From contig JAFVBO010000090.1 of NCBI GenBank assembly GCA_017479935.1, forward strand, positions 1-64,000: DNA of 64,000 bases, read 5' to 3'. This DNA is from Lachnospiraceae bacterium. GTDB lineage: Bacteria; Bacillota; Clostridia; Lachnospirales; Lachnospiraceae. Positions 17,319-27,211 of this stretch are shown here, piece by piece (the stretch's first letter is position 1; each line of letters begins with the position of its first letter). The notes under the pieces were generated by a model. It was not told the DNA's origin. It worked only from the letters and a program-made list of their open reading frames with translations, and ran no database searches. A program made the position numbers and the translations under genes.

Positions 17319-17352
17319 CCGGGAAGGAGAACCCCTCCCCTTCCCGGTTGTT
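17319..17352 (+). terminator. Terminator after asnA
   Basis: CCGGGAAGG (17319-17327) pairs with CCTTCCCGG (17339-17347), followed by TTGTTT. It lies only 15 nt before the next start codon, so it could also attenuate the next gene. Confidence 0.7.
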
Positions 17353-17366
17353 TGGGAGGATAACGC

Positions 17367-18401
17367 ATGAAGGCACTGTTACTGGGCGGAACCGGAACCA
17401 TCAGCATGGACGTCACCCGGCAGCTGGTGAAGGATGGCTGGGACGTGACGGTGATGAACCGCGGACACCGGAAAGAAGAGCTTCCCGCGGGGGTCACCTA
17501 CCTGGAAGCGGATTTAAGAGTGGAAGAGGAAGTGGAAGAAAAGCTGTCCGGGAAGAGCTTTGACAGTGTCTGCGACTTTGTGTGCTTTACCGCCGCGCAG
17601 GCAAAGCGGGACATCCGCCTGTTTTCCGGCCGCTGCGGGCAATTTGTGTTCGTCAGCTCGGCCTCTGCCTATCAAAAGCCATGCGAACACCTTCCGATCA
17701 CGGAGGAGACGCCGCTTGCCAATCCGTTTTGGGAGTATTCCCGCAACAAGATTGAGTGCGAAGAGCTGTTGTGGAAGGAATACCGCGAAAACGGCTTCCC
17801 GGTGACAGTGATCCGCCCCAGTCATACCTATGACAACCGCAAGGTTCCGGTGGGTGTGCATGGGAACAACGGAAGTTACCAGGTGCTTTGCCGCATGAAG
17901 GCGGGAAAACCGGTTCTGATCCACGGGGACGGAACCACGCTCTGGACCGTCACGCACAGCCGTGACGTGGCGAAGGGCTTTGCCGGCCTGATGGGAAACC
18001 CGCTGGCCATCGGCGAGGCCGTGCAGGTGACCGGGGATGAGTATTTTACCTGGAACCGGATTTATGAGATTATTGCTGAGGAGATGGGTGTGAAGCTGCA
18101 TGCGTTTCACGTCTCCTCGGAACTTTTGGCAGCAGTCTCCCGGTACAATTACAACGGAGCGCTTCTGGGGGATAAGGCGAACAACATGGTGTTTGACAAC
18201 GCCAAGTTAAAGCGCCTGGTTCCCGGCTTTGAGGCCACAATCCGTTTCCGGGAGGGGGTACGAGAATCACTGGCGTACATAGAGGCTCACCCGGAGCAGC
18301 AGATGGAGGACCCGATTTTTGACGTATGGTGCGACCGCGTGGCGGAGATGAACGCTTACGCGCAGCGATCGATGAAGGCGCACCTGGATGAATATCTGTA
18401 A
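17367..18401 (+). CDS. NAD-dependent epimerase/dehydratase-like extended SDR
   Basis: 344-aa Rossmann-fold protein. The N-terminal nucleotide loop is LLGGTGTISMDV, a GxxGxxxx form. FVFVSSASAY precedes a YSRNKIECE catalytic Tyr-x-x-x-Lys, then VTVIRPSHTYD and the THSRDVAKGF segment of nucleotide-sugar epimerase-like enzymes. Substrate cannot be told; the neighbours do not encode a sugar pathway. GGGAGGA precedes the ATG. A GltD-like oxidoreductase follows 21 nt later, so the two may share a transcript. Confidence 0.85.
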   Translation: MKALLLGGTGTISMDVTRQLVKDGWDVTVMNRGHRKEELPAGVTYLEADLRVEEEVEEKLSGKSFDSVCDFVCFTAAQAKRDIRLFSGRCGQFVFVSSASAYQKPCEHLPITEETPLANPFWEYSRNKIECEELLWKEYRENGFPVTVIRPSHTYDNRKVPVGVHGNNGSYQVLCRMKAGKPVLIHGDGTTLWTVTHSRDVAKGFAGLMGNPLAIGEAVQVTGDEYFTWNRIYEIIAEEMGVKLHAFHVSSELLAAVSRYNYNGALLGDKANNMVFDNAKLKRLVPGFEATIRFREGVRESLAYIEAHPEQQMEDPIFDVWCDRVAEMNAYAQRSMKAHLDEYL

Positions 18402-18422
18402 AGGTAAACAAGGAGGAGAAAA

Positions 18423-19646
18423 ATGGCCATTCATGTAATTGAAGAAGCGAACCGCTGTCTGCAGTGCAAGAATCCCCGCTGCCGGATGGGCTGCCCCATC
18501 CACACCAATATTCCGGAGATGATCCGTCTGTTAAAGGAAAATGAAATGATGGCGGCCGCCACCATGTTGTTTGAGAACAACCCGCTTTCCGTGATCTGCT
18601 CGCTGGTCTGCGACCACGCCAAGCAGTGCGAAGGACACTGCGTCCGCGGCATCAAGGGCGATGCGGTGCACATTTCCGCCATTGAGAATTACATCTCGGA
18701 TTCCTGTTTTGACCGTATCAAGATTGCCCAGGCAGAAAGCAACGGAAAGAAGGTGGCTGTGATCGGCTCCGGTCCCGCCGGCATGACGGTGGCGCTGTTG
18801 TTAGCCAGCCGCGGCTATAAGGTCACGATCTTTGAGGAGCATGACAAGATCGGCGGCATCATGCGCTACGGCATCCCGGATTTCCGTCTCCCGCACAAGA
18901 TTCTGGACCGCTATTACGAGCGCATGCTGGACATGGGCATCTTAGTCCGCCCGAACTTTGCCATCGGCCAGTCCACCAGCATCGAGGACCTGTTCTCTGA
19001 CGGCTACAAGGCCGTCTTTATCGGAACCGGCGCGTGGATGCCCAGAAGACTGCACATCCCGGGCGAGACCTTTGGACATGTGCACTTTGCCATCAACTAC
19101 TTAAATCACCCGGAATCGGTCAAGCTGGGAAGTGACGTGGCCATCATCGGAGCCGGAAACTCGGCCATGGATGTGGCGCGCACGGCCATCCGTAACGGCG
19201 CGAGAAACGTGACCGTGTACCTGCGCCGCGGCGAGGCCACAGCCTCCTTAGACGAGTTTGAGTATGCGAAGCTCGACGGCGCGACGTTCCAGTACTGGAC
19301 GGCACCGCTCGAAATCAAGGACGACGGCCTGATCGTCTGCGATACGGAGATGAACGAAGAGGGACACGTGGTGCAAAAGCCCGAAACGGCCCGCTTTGTG
19401 AAGGCGGATAACGTCATCATCGCCGTCTCCCAGCAGCCGCAGAGACGTCTGGTAAACCGCGACAAGCAGCTGACGTTAAACGAGAAGGGAAATCTGCAGA
19501 CCAACGAGGGCGGCGAGACCACGATGAAGGGCGTGTTCGCGTCCGGCGACGTGGTGACCGGCGCCAAGACCGTGGTGGATGCGGTGAACATCTCCAAGAA
19601 GATTGCGGAGGATATCGACGCATACATCCAGGCATTGCCGGAGTAA
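18423..19646 (+). CDS. GltD-like NAD(P)-dependent FAD/Fe-S oxidoreductase
   Basis: 407-aa relative of the glutamate synthase small subunit and similar electron-input proteins. The N-terminus has the 4Fe-4S Cys pattern CLQCKNPRCRMGCPIHTNIP and a second cluster CSLVCDHAKQCEGHC. Two dinucleotide loops follow: VIGSGPAGMT (FAD, about 115) and IIGAGNSAMD (NAD(P)H, about 240). It ends with GVFASGDVVTGAKTVVDA, the usual FAD contact. It is shorter than typical GltD (about 480 aa), and no glutamate synthase large subunit is nearby, so its electron acceptor is unknown. AAGGAGGAG precedes the ATG. Confidence 0.88.
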   Translation: MAIHVIEEANRCLQCKNPRCRMGCPIHTNIPEMIRLLKENEMMAAATMLFENNPLSVICSLVCDHAKQCEGHCVRGIKGDAVHISAIENYISDSCFDRIKIAQAESNGKKVAVIGSGPAGMTVALLLASRGYKVTIFEEHDKIGGIMRYGIPDFRLPHKILDRYYERMLDMGILVRPNFAIGQSTSIEDLFSDGYKAVFIGTGAWMPRRLHIPGETFGHVHFAINYLNHPESVKLGSDVAIIGAGNSAMDVARTAIRNGARNVTVYLRRGEATASLDEFEYAKLDGATFQYWTAPLEIKDDGLIVCDTEMNEEGHVVQKPETARFVKADNVIIAVSQQPQRRLVNRDKQLTLNEKGNLQTNEGGETTMKGVFASGDVVTGAKTVVDAVNISKKIAEDIDAYIQALPE

Positions 19647-19706
19647 AAGGATTTGAGCTAGATGGGGCTGCCGCGGCAGCCCTTTTGCTGTAAAGGAGGG
19701 GGAACC

Positions 19707-20411
19707 ATGGCCGGATTTGTGGAGCTGAAAAATGTGGAAAAACTGTACCAGATGGGCGAGGTGACCATCAAGGCGGCGGCCGGCATCAACTTCGAGATCG
19801 AAAAAGGCGAGTTTGCGGTGGTGGTGGGCCCTTCCGGCGCGGGAAAAACGACGGTGCTAAACATCCTGGGCGGGATGGACACGGCTACCTCCGGCGAAGT
19901 CCTGGTGGACGGGGAGAACATCGCTGCCCTGTCGCAGCGGGAGCTGACCCGGTATCGCCGGGAGGACATCGGCTTTGTCTTCCAGTTTTACAACCTGGTG
20001 CCCAACCTGACGGCCTTAGAGAACGTGGAGCTGGCGCTGCAGATCTGCAAAAACCATCTGGACGCCTCCCAGGTGATGTGGGAGGTGGGGCTTGGCGAGC
20101 GCATGGGGAACTTCCCGGCGCAGCTTTCCGGCGGCGAGCAGCAGCGCGTGTCGATCGCCCGCGCACTGGCCAAGAACCCGAAGCTTCTTCTGTGCGACGA
20201 GCCGACTGGCGCGCTGGACTATCAGACCGGCAAAGCGATCTTAAAGCTTTTGCAGGACACCTGCCATTCGCGGGGGATGACGGTGATCGTTATCACCCAC
20301 AACACGGCCATCATGCCGATGGCGGACCGGATCATCGAGATCAAAAACGGCCGGGTGGAGCGCATGCGCGTGAACGAGAACCCGGTGCCGGTGGAAACGA
20401 TTGAGTGGTAA
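19707..20411 (+). CDS. ABC transporter ATP-binding protein (MacB/LolD type)
   Basis: 235-aa ATPase with Walker [10 protein letters not shown], signature [15 protein letters not shown] and Walker [13 protein letters not shown], all typical of the MacB/LolD/FtsE group that pairs with FtsX-fold permeases. Start chosen at 19707, just after TAAAGGAGGGGG; an upstream in-frame ATG at 19662 would put this ribosome site inside the gene. The matching permease begins 133 nt downstream. Confidence 0.93.
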   Translation: MAGFVELKNVEKLYQMGEVTIKAAAGINFEIEKGEFAVVVGPSGAGKTTVLNILGGMDTATSGEVLVDGENIAALSQRELTRYRREDIGFVFQFYNLVPNLTALENVELALQICKNHLDASQVMWEVGLGERMGNFPAQLSGGEQQRVSIARALAKNPKLLLCDEPTGALDYQTGKAILKLLQDTCHSRGMTVIVITHNTAIMPMADRIIEIKNGRVERMRVNENPVPVETIEW

Positions 20412-20420
20412 ATATACCCG

Positions 20421-20440
20421 GGCAGGGTTTTCGCCCTGCT
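20421..20440 (+). other. Small hairpin between ABC ATPase and permease genes
   Basis: GGCAGGG, a TTTTCG loop and CCCTGC form a short hairpin without a T-tract. It may tune transcript stability; there is no strong promoter behind it. Confidence 0.35.
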
Positions 20441-20544
20441 TCACACGATAGGATATCCCCTATGTGCAGCTCTCGCTGTGCTATCTCATAAAAAACCACA
20501 TGCAGCGCTGCGCGCTGCTACACTATCCATGAAAGGAGGCGCGG

Positions 20545-23500
20545 ATGACCAAAGGACAACGGCAGGATTTCTTCCGGGAAATCAAGAAGAGTCTTTCCAG
20601 ATATTTATCCATTCTGTTCATCGTGCTTCTGGGGGTGGCCTTTTTCGTGGGCCTGCGCTCGAGCGAGCCGGCCATGAAGAGCACGTCGGATACCTATTTG
20701 GATCAGCAGAATTTCATGCATATCCGTGTGCTTGGGACGCTGGGCCTCACCGAGGGCGACCGGGTCGCCATCGAAAACGTTCGGGGCGTCCGGGAGGCGG
20801 AAGGCATCTATCAGATCGATGTGCTGACGATGGCGGGCGGCCATGAGCAGGTGATGAACGTGTTCTCGGTGCCGGAGGACATCGGGCAGCTGTATATTGT
20901 GGAAGGGCGTCTCCCGTTAAAGGAGAAGGAATGTATCCTGGACGATGCCTTCGCCTCGTCCAACGGATTTGAAATTGGCGATGAGATTACGATTTATTCC
21001 GGGACGGAGGAGGAGACGTCCAACGTTTTTGCGAACGACACGTTCCGCATTGTGGGCCTCGCCAAAAACCCGTACTATCTGACCTTCGAGCGGGGCAGCG
21101 CCTCCGTGGGAAACGGCAGCCAGGCCGGGTTTATGGCCATTTTGAAGGCAGAATTTCTGCAGGATTATTACACGCAGATCTACGTGACCGTGGACGGCGC
21201 AAAGGAGATGAACTGCTACGATCAGGAGTATCTGGACCTGATCGATCGGATGAAGGAGAGCATTTCCGCGATCGCGGACAAGCAGTGCGAGATCCGCTAC
21301 GATGAGGTGGTGGGCCAGGCCGAGCGCCGCATCGAGGAGGCTGAGGCGCAGCTTGCCGATGGCGCGGACGAATTAAAAGCCGCGTGGCAGCAGCTGGAGG
21401 AAGGCGAAAAGACCCTGGCCGAGCAGGAGGCCGAATGGAAGAAGGCCGACGAGGAGTGGGCTGCGAACAACGCCCTGGTGGAGGAAGGCAAGATTGCCCT
21501 GGAAGCCGGCCGGGCGGAACTGGCCGACGGCGAGGACGCCTACGAGGAAGCCCGCATCAAGGTTGTGGCGTTTGAAACGGTGCTGCAAGGCGCGCAGGAT
21601 GCCTACGACCGGGAGTCGGAACTGTACGTGGCGCTTGTCACCCACATGCAGATGGAGAAGGTGAAAAACCGCGCGGAGCTGGAGGCGTGGCTGAAGGAGC
21701 ATGAGATCATTCCGCCGGAAACGACGGCGCCTGAGCCGGAAACGGACCCAGTGGAGACGCTGCCCGAGGAGCCGGAGACGGACCCGGAAGAGACGCTGCC
21801 CGTAGAGCCGGAGACAGATCCGGTGGAGACGCTGCCGGTAGAACCGGAGACAGATCCGGTGGAGACGCTGCCGGTAGAACCGGAGACAGATCCGGTCGAG
21901 ACGCTGCCGGAGGAGCCGGAAGAATGGGAATTGCCGGAAGAAACATTCCAGGAAGAGGAAGTGTGGGAAGCGCCGGAACTTTTCGCATCTCGCCCGAGCG
22001 GCCGGGTTTTCCTGGCGGCCTTCACCCCTTTTAGAGGGATGATGCCGGGGAATCTCGCTCTTATGCGCAGCATGGGGCTGTTTCCCCCGGCGCAGAAAGC
22101 GTTGGCTTCCGGAACCGCAAACCGCCTCCTCCTGGCGGAGGAAGAAACGCCAGCCTCCACGGAGGACTGGCGTCAGAGGCTGACGGACCTGGTTCAGGAG
22201 CTTTCGGATTTATTAAAGGATGAGGACGTACAGAACGATCTGACCTTAGAGGATGTGTACGCCGCCTTGGACCGCGGGGAAGACGCCATGCTGGAGCGGT
22301 TCTCCTCGTACCTGGCGCAGCAAAAGGCCCTGCTAGACTACTATATTCAGGAAGTGGGGGCCGGCCGGGCGCAGCTAAACGCGGCCCGCGCCCAGATTCG
22401 GGAAGGGAAGCTGGCGCTGGCGGAAAAAGAGGCGGAGCTGACCCTGGCGCAGGTGCAGCTGGCCGCCGGGCGCACCCAGTTAGATGCCGGCCGGCTGCAG
22501 CTGGATGAGGCGCAGAAGGAAGCCGCCAAGGGGCGTAAAGACTTAGAGGCGGCCCAGAAGGAATTTGACGAGAAAAACGCGGATGCTCTGGCGGAAATCG
22601 AAAAAGCCAGACGCGAGATCAAAAAGGTGGAAAACCCCGAATGGTACGTCCTGGGGCGTGACACCATCCAGACCTACGTGGAATTTGGCCAGGACGCGGA
22701 AAGCATCGCGGCCCTGGCGCAGGTCTTCCCGGCTCTGTTCTTCCTGGTGGCGGCGTTAGTGTCCCTGACCGGCATGACGCGCATGGTCGAGGAACAGCGA
22801 ATCCTGATCGGCACGATGAAGGCCTTAGGATACGGGAAGTTCAGCATCATGGCCAAGTATCTGCTCTACGCGTTCAGCGCCAGCCTGATCGGCGGCATCT
22901 TTGGAGCGCTGCTGGGCGGAAAGGTGTTCCCGTGGGTGATCATCACCGCCTACAAAATCATGTATATGAACCTGATGGGCATGGTGGTCCACTATGTGCC
23001 CGGGCACGCGCTTTTAGCGGTGGGGCTGGCGGTGGGCTGCACCACCTTTGCCACGTTCTTCGCCTGCTGGCGGGAACTCATGGCCATGCCTGCCTCGCTC
23101 ATGCGGCCGCCGGCCCCCAAGCAGGGAAAGCGGGTGTTTCTGGAGAACATTGGCTTTATCTGGCGGCACCTGAATTTCAACCAGAAATCCACGGTGCGAA
23201 ACCTGCTCCGCTACAAAAAGCGGATTTTCATGACCGTGTTCGGCATCGGCGGCTGCATGTCCCTGATGCTGGTGGGCTTTGGCATCCGCGACTCGCTGAC
23301 GCAGATCGTGGACAACCAGTACGCCACGGTCTGGACGTATCAGGCGTATCTGGATATCGACAAGCGCTCGCTCCCGGATGAGCGGGAAGCGCTCACGACG
23401 TTTCTGGACGCGGAGAAGGACGTGACCGGATACTTATGGGCGCTTGGCCAGAGCTATGATTTTGAAACCGGCGGCACGCCGATCAATGCGGATCTGATCG

Positions 23501-24315
23501 TGATTGGGGATCCGGAGAACGCGGAGCCGTTCATGAGCCTGCACGACCGGATCAGCAAAGAGCACTTTGCGCTTTCGGAGGAAGGTGTGATCATCACGCA
23601 GAAGCTGGCGACCCTGCTGGATGTGAAAGCCGGCGACACCATCTACTTAAAGGAGAGCGAGGCGAAAAAGCACGCGCTGAAGGTGACGGCCGTGGCGGAG
23701 CACTATCTGTTCCACTACGTTTACATGACCCCGGGCCTCTACCGGGAAACCTTCGGAAAGGACCCGGTATACAACCGGATGTACCTGAACTATACGAAGG
23801 AGGGCGTGGAGCGCGAACAGGACCTCAGCCGGGAGCTTCTGCGCTTTGAGGCCGCCTCAAGCGTGCAGTTAACCTCCGGCATGTCCCGGACGATCCGCAG
23901 CATGCTGCGAAGCCTGGATCTGGTGGTCATCGTGCTGATCGTATCGGCCGGGCTTCTGGCTTACGTCGTGCTGTACAACTTAAACAGCATCAACATCGCC
24001 GAGCGCCGGCGCGAGCTGGCCACGCTCAAGGTGCTGGGCTTTTATGACGGGGAAGTGGCCATGTATGTCTACCGCGAAAACGTCATCCTGACATTTCTGG
24101 GGACGGCGGCCGGCATTTTCCTGGGGATCTGGCTGCACCAGTACCTGATCCGAACGGTGGAAATCGACTCCATGTTCTTTGGCCGGTCGATCTATCCGAT
24201 GAGTTATGTCTATGCCAGCGTGCTCACGATCCTCTTCGCGCTGATCGTGAACGCATCCATGTTCAGTCAGCTAAAGAAGATCGACATGGTGGAATCATTA
24301 AAGAGTGTGGAATAA
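20545..24315 (+). CDS. FtsX-fold ABC transporter permease with large coiled-coil extracytoplasmic domain
   Basis: 1256-aa permease. Membrane helix near residues 17-36, then a MacB-like periplasmic-type domain (about 40-240). Alpha-helical coiled coil (Ala/Glu/Leu-rich, about 250-370) and again at about 610-710 flank a Pro/Glu/Thr-rich repeat block (about 392-470). A first FtsX domain with three helices (about 725-850) and a second (about 1120-1250) complete it. The coiled coils may project into or across the wall. With the upstream ATPase it is probably a mechanotransmission-type or efflux system. The start has AAAGGAGG 7 nt upstream. An aminopeptidase gene follows after 15 nt. Confidence 0.9.
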   Translation: MTKGQRQDFFREIKKSLSRYLSILFIVLLGVAFFVGLRSSEPAMKSTSDTYLDQQNFMHIRVLGTLGLTEGDRVAIENVRGVREAEGIYQIDVLTMAGGHEQVMNVFSVPEDIGQLYIVEGRLPLKEKECILDDAFASSNGFEIGDEITIYSGTEEETSNVFANDTFRIVGLAKNPYYLTFERGSASVGNGSQAGFMAILKAEFLQDYYTQIYVTVDGAKEMNCYDQEYLDLIDRMKESISAIADKQCEIRYDEVVGQAERRIEEAEAQLADGADELKAAWQQLEEGEKTLAEQEAEWKKADEEWAANNALVEEGKIALEAGRAELADGEDAYEEARIKVVAFETVLQGAQDAYDRESELYVALVTHMQMEKVKNRAELEAWLKEHEIIPPETTAPEPETDPVETLPEEPETDPEETLPVEPETDPVETLPVEPETDPVETLPVEPETDPVETLPEEPEEWELPEETFQEEEVWEAPELFASRPSGRVFLAAFTPFRGMMPGNLALMRSMGLFPPAQKALASGTANRLLLAEEETPASTEDWRQRLTDLVQELSDLLKDEDVQNDLTLEDVYAALDRGEDAMLERFSSYLAQQKALLDYYIQEVGAGRAQLNAARAQIREGKLALAEKEAELTLAQVQLAAGRTQLDAGRLQLDEAQKEAAKGRKDLEAAQKEFDEKNADALAEIEKARREIKKVENPEWYVLGRDTIQTYVEFGQDAESIAALAQVFPALFFLVAALVSLTGMTRMVEEQRILIGTMKALGYGKFSIMAKYLLYAFSASLIGGIFGALLGGKVFPWVIITAYKIMYMNLMGMVVHYVPGHALLAVGLAVGCTTFATFFACWRELMAMPASLMRPPAPKQGKRVFLENIGFIWRHLNFNQKSTVRNLLRYKKRIFMTVFGIGGCMSLMLVGFGIRDSLTQIVDNQYATVWTYQAYLDIDKRSLPDEREALTTFLDAEKDVTGYLWALGQSYDFETGGTPINADLIVIGDPENAEPFMSLHDRISKEHFALSEEGVIITQKLATLLDVKAGDTIYLKESEAKKHALKVTAVAEHYLFHYVYMTPGLYRETFGKDPVYNRMYLNYTKEGVEREQDLSRELLRFEAASSVQLTSGMSRTIRSMLRSLDLVVIVLIVSAGLLAYVVLYNLNSINIAERRRELATLKVLGFYDGEVAMYVYRENVILTFLGTAAGIFLGIWLHQYLIRTVEIDSMFFGRSIYPMSYVYASVLTILFALIVNASMFSQLKKIDMVESLKSVE
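21802..21909 (+). repeat. Three near-identical 36-nt tandem repeats in the permease gene
   Basis: Units at 21802-21837, 21838-21873 and 21874-21909 differ by single bases and each encode 12 residues (V-E-P-E-T-D-P-V-E-T-L-P). Such close identity points to recent expansion. Confidence 0.9.
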
Positions 24316-24330
24316 GGAGGAAACAGTCAA

Positions 24331-26115
24331 ATGCGCAGACAGCTGGAAAAGCTGAGAGAAAAGATGAAAGAGGCGGGGATTTCCGCCTATGTGGTGCCGA
24401 CGGAGGACTATCACGCCTCCGAGTATGTGGGCGACTATTTTAAATGCCGCGCGTACGTCTCGGGCTTTACCGGGTCGGCCGGTACGCTGGCCGTGACCAT
24501 GGACAAGGCGGGCCTGTGGACCGACGGCCGGTACTTTCTGCAGGCCGGCGGGCAGTTACAGGGCAGCGGCATCGACCTGTACAAAATGGGCATGCCGGGC
24601 GTGCCCACGCTGGACGCCTTTTTAAAGGAAGAACTTCCGACAGGCGGCGTGCTGGGCTTTGACGGCCGCACGGTGAGCGCGGCGCAGGGAAAGGCCTGGG
24701 AAAAGCTGGCGGCGGAAAAGAACGGGAGCGTGAAAACGGACCGGGATCTGGCGGGCGAAATCTGGGAGGATCGCCCGGCGCTTGCGGCAAACCCCGCGCG
24801 CACGCTGGACGTCAGCTATACCGGCATGTCCACCAGGGACAAGCTGGGAAAACTCCGGGAAGCGATAAAGGAGAAAGGCGCATCGGCCCATCTGCTGACT
24901 TCCCTGGACGACATTGCCTGGCTGTTTAACATCCGCGGCACCGATGTGGCGTTTAACCCGGTGGTGATGGCCTACGCGATTATCACGGAGACGGAAGCTG
25001 TGCTGTATGCGGCAGCATCCGCGTTTTCCGGGGAAGACCAGAAAACGCTGCTTGCCCAGGGCGTTTCCATCAAGCCGTATTTTGCCGTGTACGAGGATGT
25101 CAAGGCCATTCCTGCGGGAACGACGGTTTTGCTGGATGAGGAGCGGGTGAACGACCACCTGGTGCGCTCCATTCCCCAGGGCGTTTCCATCGTAAGTGAT
25201 GTCAACCCCACGACGATGTGGAAAGCCGTCAAGAACGAAACCGAGCTCGCCTGGGCCCGCCGCGTGCATGTGCGGGACGGCGCGGCGCTGACGAAATTCC
25301 TGTACTGGATCAAAAAGCAGGCCGGGAAGGAAGCGATCACCGAGATCAGCGCGGCGGATCGGCTGGAGGCGTTCCGGAAGGAGCAGGAAGGCTTCCTTGG
25401 CCTCAGCTTTGAGACGATCGCCGGCTATGAAACGCACGGAGCGATCATCCACTACTCGGCCACGCCCGAGACGGACATACCGCTTGCGGCGCAGGGCGTT
25501 CTGCTGGTGGATTCCGGCGCGCAGTACGAGGGCGGAACCACGGACGTCACCCGCACCTTCGCCTTAGGCCCCGTCACCGACCGCGAAAAGCAGATGTTTA
25601 CCCTGGTCCTGGCCGGCATGCTGCGCCTGGGCGCGGCCCGCTTCCCGGAAGGCACAGGCGGCGTCAACTTAGACATTCTGGCAAGGCAGCCCCTGTGGGA
25701 GCGTGGCCTGGACTACCGCCACGGAACCGGCCACGGCGTCGGCAGCTTCTTAAACGTCCACGAAGGCCCGAACCGCCTGGCCCAGAAGGACACCAACGCC
25801 CGCTATAAATGGGGCTTTGTGCCCGGCATGGTCACCTCCGACGAACCCGGCTACTACGAGGACGGCGCTTTCGGCATCCGCTGCGAAAACCTGATGGTAT
25901 GCGTGCCGGATGGCGAAGGTGACTACGGAAAATTCTGCCGCTTCGAATTCCTGACCTGGGCGCCGTTTGACCCGGATCTTTTGGATGTCTCCCTCTTCAC
26001 CGAGAGGGACAAGGAACTGTACAACGCCTACCAGGCGGAGGTGTACGAAAAGATCGCGCCGCTGCTGGACGAAGAAGAGCGGGCGTGGTTGAGGGAAGTG
26101 ACGAAGGCGGTATAA
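24331..26115 (+). CDS. Xaa-Pro aminopeptidase (M24B, PepP/APP1-like)
   Basis: 594-aa metallopeptidase expected to remove N-terminal residues before proline. Two creatinase-type N-domains (about 1-300) precede the pita-bread catalytic domain (about 310-560). Metal ligands are visible in LLVDSGAQYEGGTTDVTRTF (two Asp), HGTGHGVGSFLNVHEGP (His) and the C-terminal Glu segments SDEPGYY and ENLMVC. Three-domain length matches eukaryotic APP1-like enzymes. Start has AAGGAGG 12 nt upstream. It follows the permease by 15 nt and ends beside a GC-rich palindromic repeat that probably serves as terminator. Confidence 0.93.
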   Translation: MRRQLEKLREKMKEAGISAYVVPTEDYHASEYVGDYFKCRAYVSGFTGSAGTLAVTMDKAGLWTDGRYFLQAGGQLQGSGIDLYKMGMPGVPTLDAFLKEELPTGGVLGFDGRTVSAAQGKAWEKLAAEKNGSVKTDRDLAGEIWEDRPALAANPARTLDVSYTGMSTRDKLGKLREAIKEKGASAHLLTSLDDIAWLFNIRGTDVAFNPVVMAYAIITETEAVLYAAASAFSGEDQKTLLAQGVSIKPYFAVYEDVKAIPAGTTVLLDEERVNDHLVRSIPQGVSIVSDVNPTTMWKAVKNETELAWARRVHVRDGAALTKFLYWIKKQAGKEAITEISAADRLEAFRKEQEGFLGLSFETIAGYETHGAIIHYSATPETDIPLAAQGVLLVDSGAQYEGGTTDVTRTFALGPVTDREKQMFTLVLAGMLRLGAARFPEGTGGVNLDILARQPLWERGLDYRHGTGHGVGSFLNVHEGPNRLAQKDTNARYKWGFVPGMVTSDEPGYYEDGAFGIRCENLMVCVPDGEGDYGKFCRFEFLTWAPFDPDLLDVSLFTERDKELYNAYQAEVYEKIAPLLDEEERAWLREVTKAV

Positions 26116-26195
26116 AGTGTGACAGGGGACGGGCCTGTGTCACCAAAACTGACCGTCGTCAGTTTTGGTGACATAGACCCGTCCCCTGTCACACT
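26116..26195. repeat. 80-bp palindrome built from a TGACAGGGGACGGG repeat
   Basis: Left arm 26116-26153 and right arm 26158-26195 (38 bp, few mismatches) each contain the unit TGACAGGGGACGGG-CTGTGTCAC. It lies between the convergent aminopeptidase and pta genes, and may act as a bidirectional terminator as well as being a dispersed repeat. Related units occur at 27336-27446. Confidence 0.9.
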
Positions 26196-26212
26196 CTGTC
26201 ACACTTATTTTT

Positions 26213-27211
26213 TTAGCTTAATGCTGCCGTAATCAGAGCCATCTTAAAGACCTCATCGGCATCGCAGCCGCGGGACAGGTCGTTGATGGGAGCGTTTAAG
26301 CCCTGCAGGATCGGGCCGTAGGCGGCAAAACCGCCAAGACGCTGCGCGATCTTGTAGCCGATGTTACCGGCTTCGATGTTCGGGAAGATGAAGGTGTTGG
26401 CCTGGCCGGCAACCTTGGAGCCTTTGCACTTGGTCTGGGCGACAACGGGGGAAACGGCAGCGTCAAACTGCAGCTCGCCGTCGATGGCCAGTTCGGGAGC
26501 CAGCTCCTGGGCCTTGATGGTGGCGTCGTGGGACAGCTTCACAGTGCCGCCCTTGCCGGAGCCCTTGGTGGAGAAGCTTAAGACGGCAACCTTCGGGTCG
26601 ATGCCGAAGACGGAAGCGGTCTTGGCGGTCTCGATGGCAACCTCAGCCAGCTTTTCAGCAGCGGTGAAGGTCACGTTTCCGTCCTTGTCCACGGTATCCT
26701 GATAGTCGATGTTGATGGCGCAGTCGCCCATCGCGATCTTCTCATCGCCGCGAACCAGAATGAAGCAGGAGCTTACCAGGTGAGCGCCCTTCTTCGTCTT
26801 AACCAGCTGCAGAGCCGGACGGACGGTGTCGGCGGTGGAGTAGGTAGCGCCGCCAAGAAGGCAGTCCGCCTTGCCCATCTTCACCAGCATGGTGCCGAAG
26901 TAGTTGCCCTTTGCCAGCGCGGCGCGGACATCCTCTTCGGACATTTTGCCCTTGCGCAGCTCGATCATGCAGGCGACCATCTCATCCATCTCCGGATAGG
27001 TGGCGGGGTCGATGATCGTGGCGCCATCGATGCAGAAGTTTCCGGCAGCGGCAGCAGCCTTGACTTCCGCCTCATTGCCAAGAAGAATGACGTTTAAGAT
27101 GTGATCCTTTAAAAGTCTGTCGGCAGCCTCTAAGATACGGGCGTCCGGGCCTTCGGTGAATACGATGGTGCGGGGATTAGCCTTCAGGGTTTCGGTGAGT
27201 TTGTTAAACAT
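26213..27211 (-). CDS. pta: Phosphate acetyltransferase
   Basis: Interconverts acetyl-CoA and acetyl phosphate in acetate fermentation. The protein is 332 aa from the start at 27211, which has GGAGGA 9 nt upstream; a longer frame beginning at 27370 runs through the repeat element and is rejected. Family segments: RTIVFTEGPDARILEAA at the N-terminus, GGATYSTADTVRPALQ, VLSFSTKGSGKG, ELQFDAA, and NTFIFPNIEAGNIGYKIAQRLGG with DLSRGC at the end. There is no ackA beside it, unlike the usual pta-ackA pair. The gene is bracketed by copies of a palindromic repeat. Confidence 0.96.
   Translation of the reverse strand: MFNKLTETLKANPRTIVFTEGPDARILEAADRLLKDHILNVILLGNEAEVKAAAAAGNFCIDGATIIDPATYPEMDEMVACMIELRKGKMSEEDVRAALAKGNYFGTMLVKMGKADCLLGGATYSTADTVRPALQLVKTKKGAHLVSSCFILVRGDEKIAMGDCAINIDYQDTVDKDGNVTFTAAEKLAEVAIETAKTASVFGIDPKVAVLSFSTKGSGKGGTVKLSHDATIKAQELAPELAIDGELQFDAAVSPVVAQTKCKGSKVAGQANTFIFPNIEAGNIGYKIAQRLGGFAAYGPILQGLNAPINDLSRGCDADEVFKMALITAALS

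Noticed and set aside
21721..21935. CRISPR-like array
   Set aside because: The short tandem repeats are in frame in a permease gene with no spacers and no cas genes in the window.
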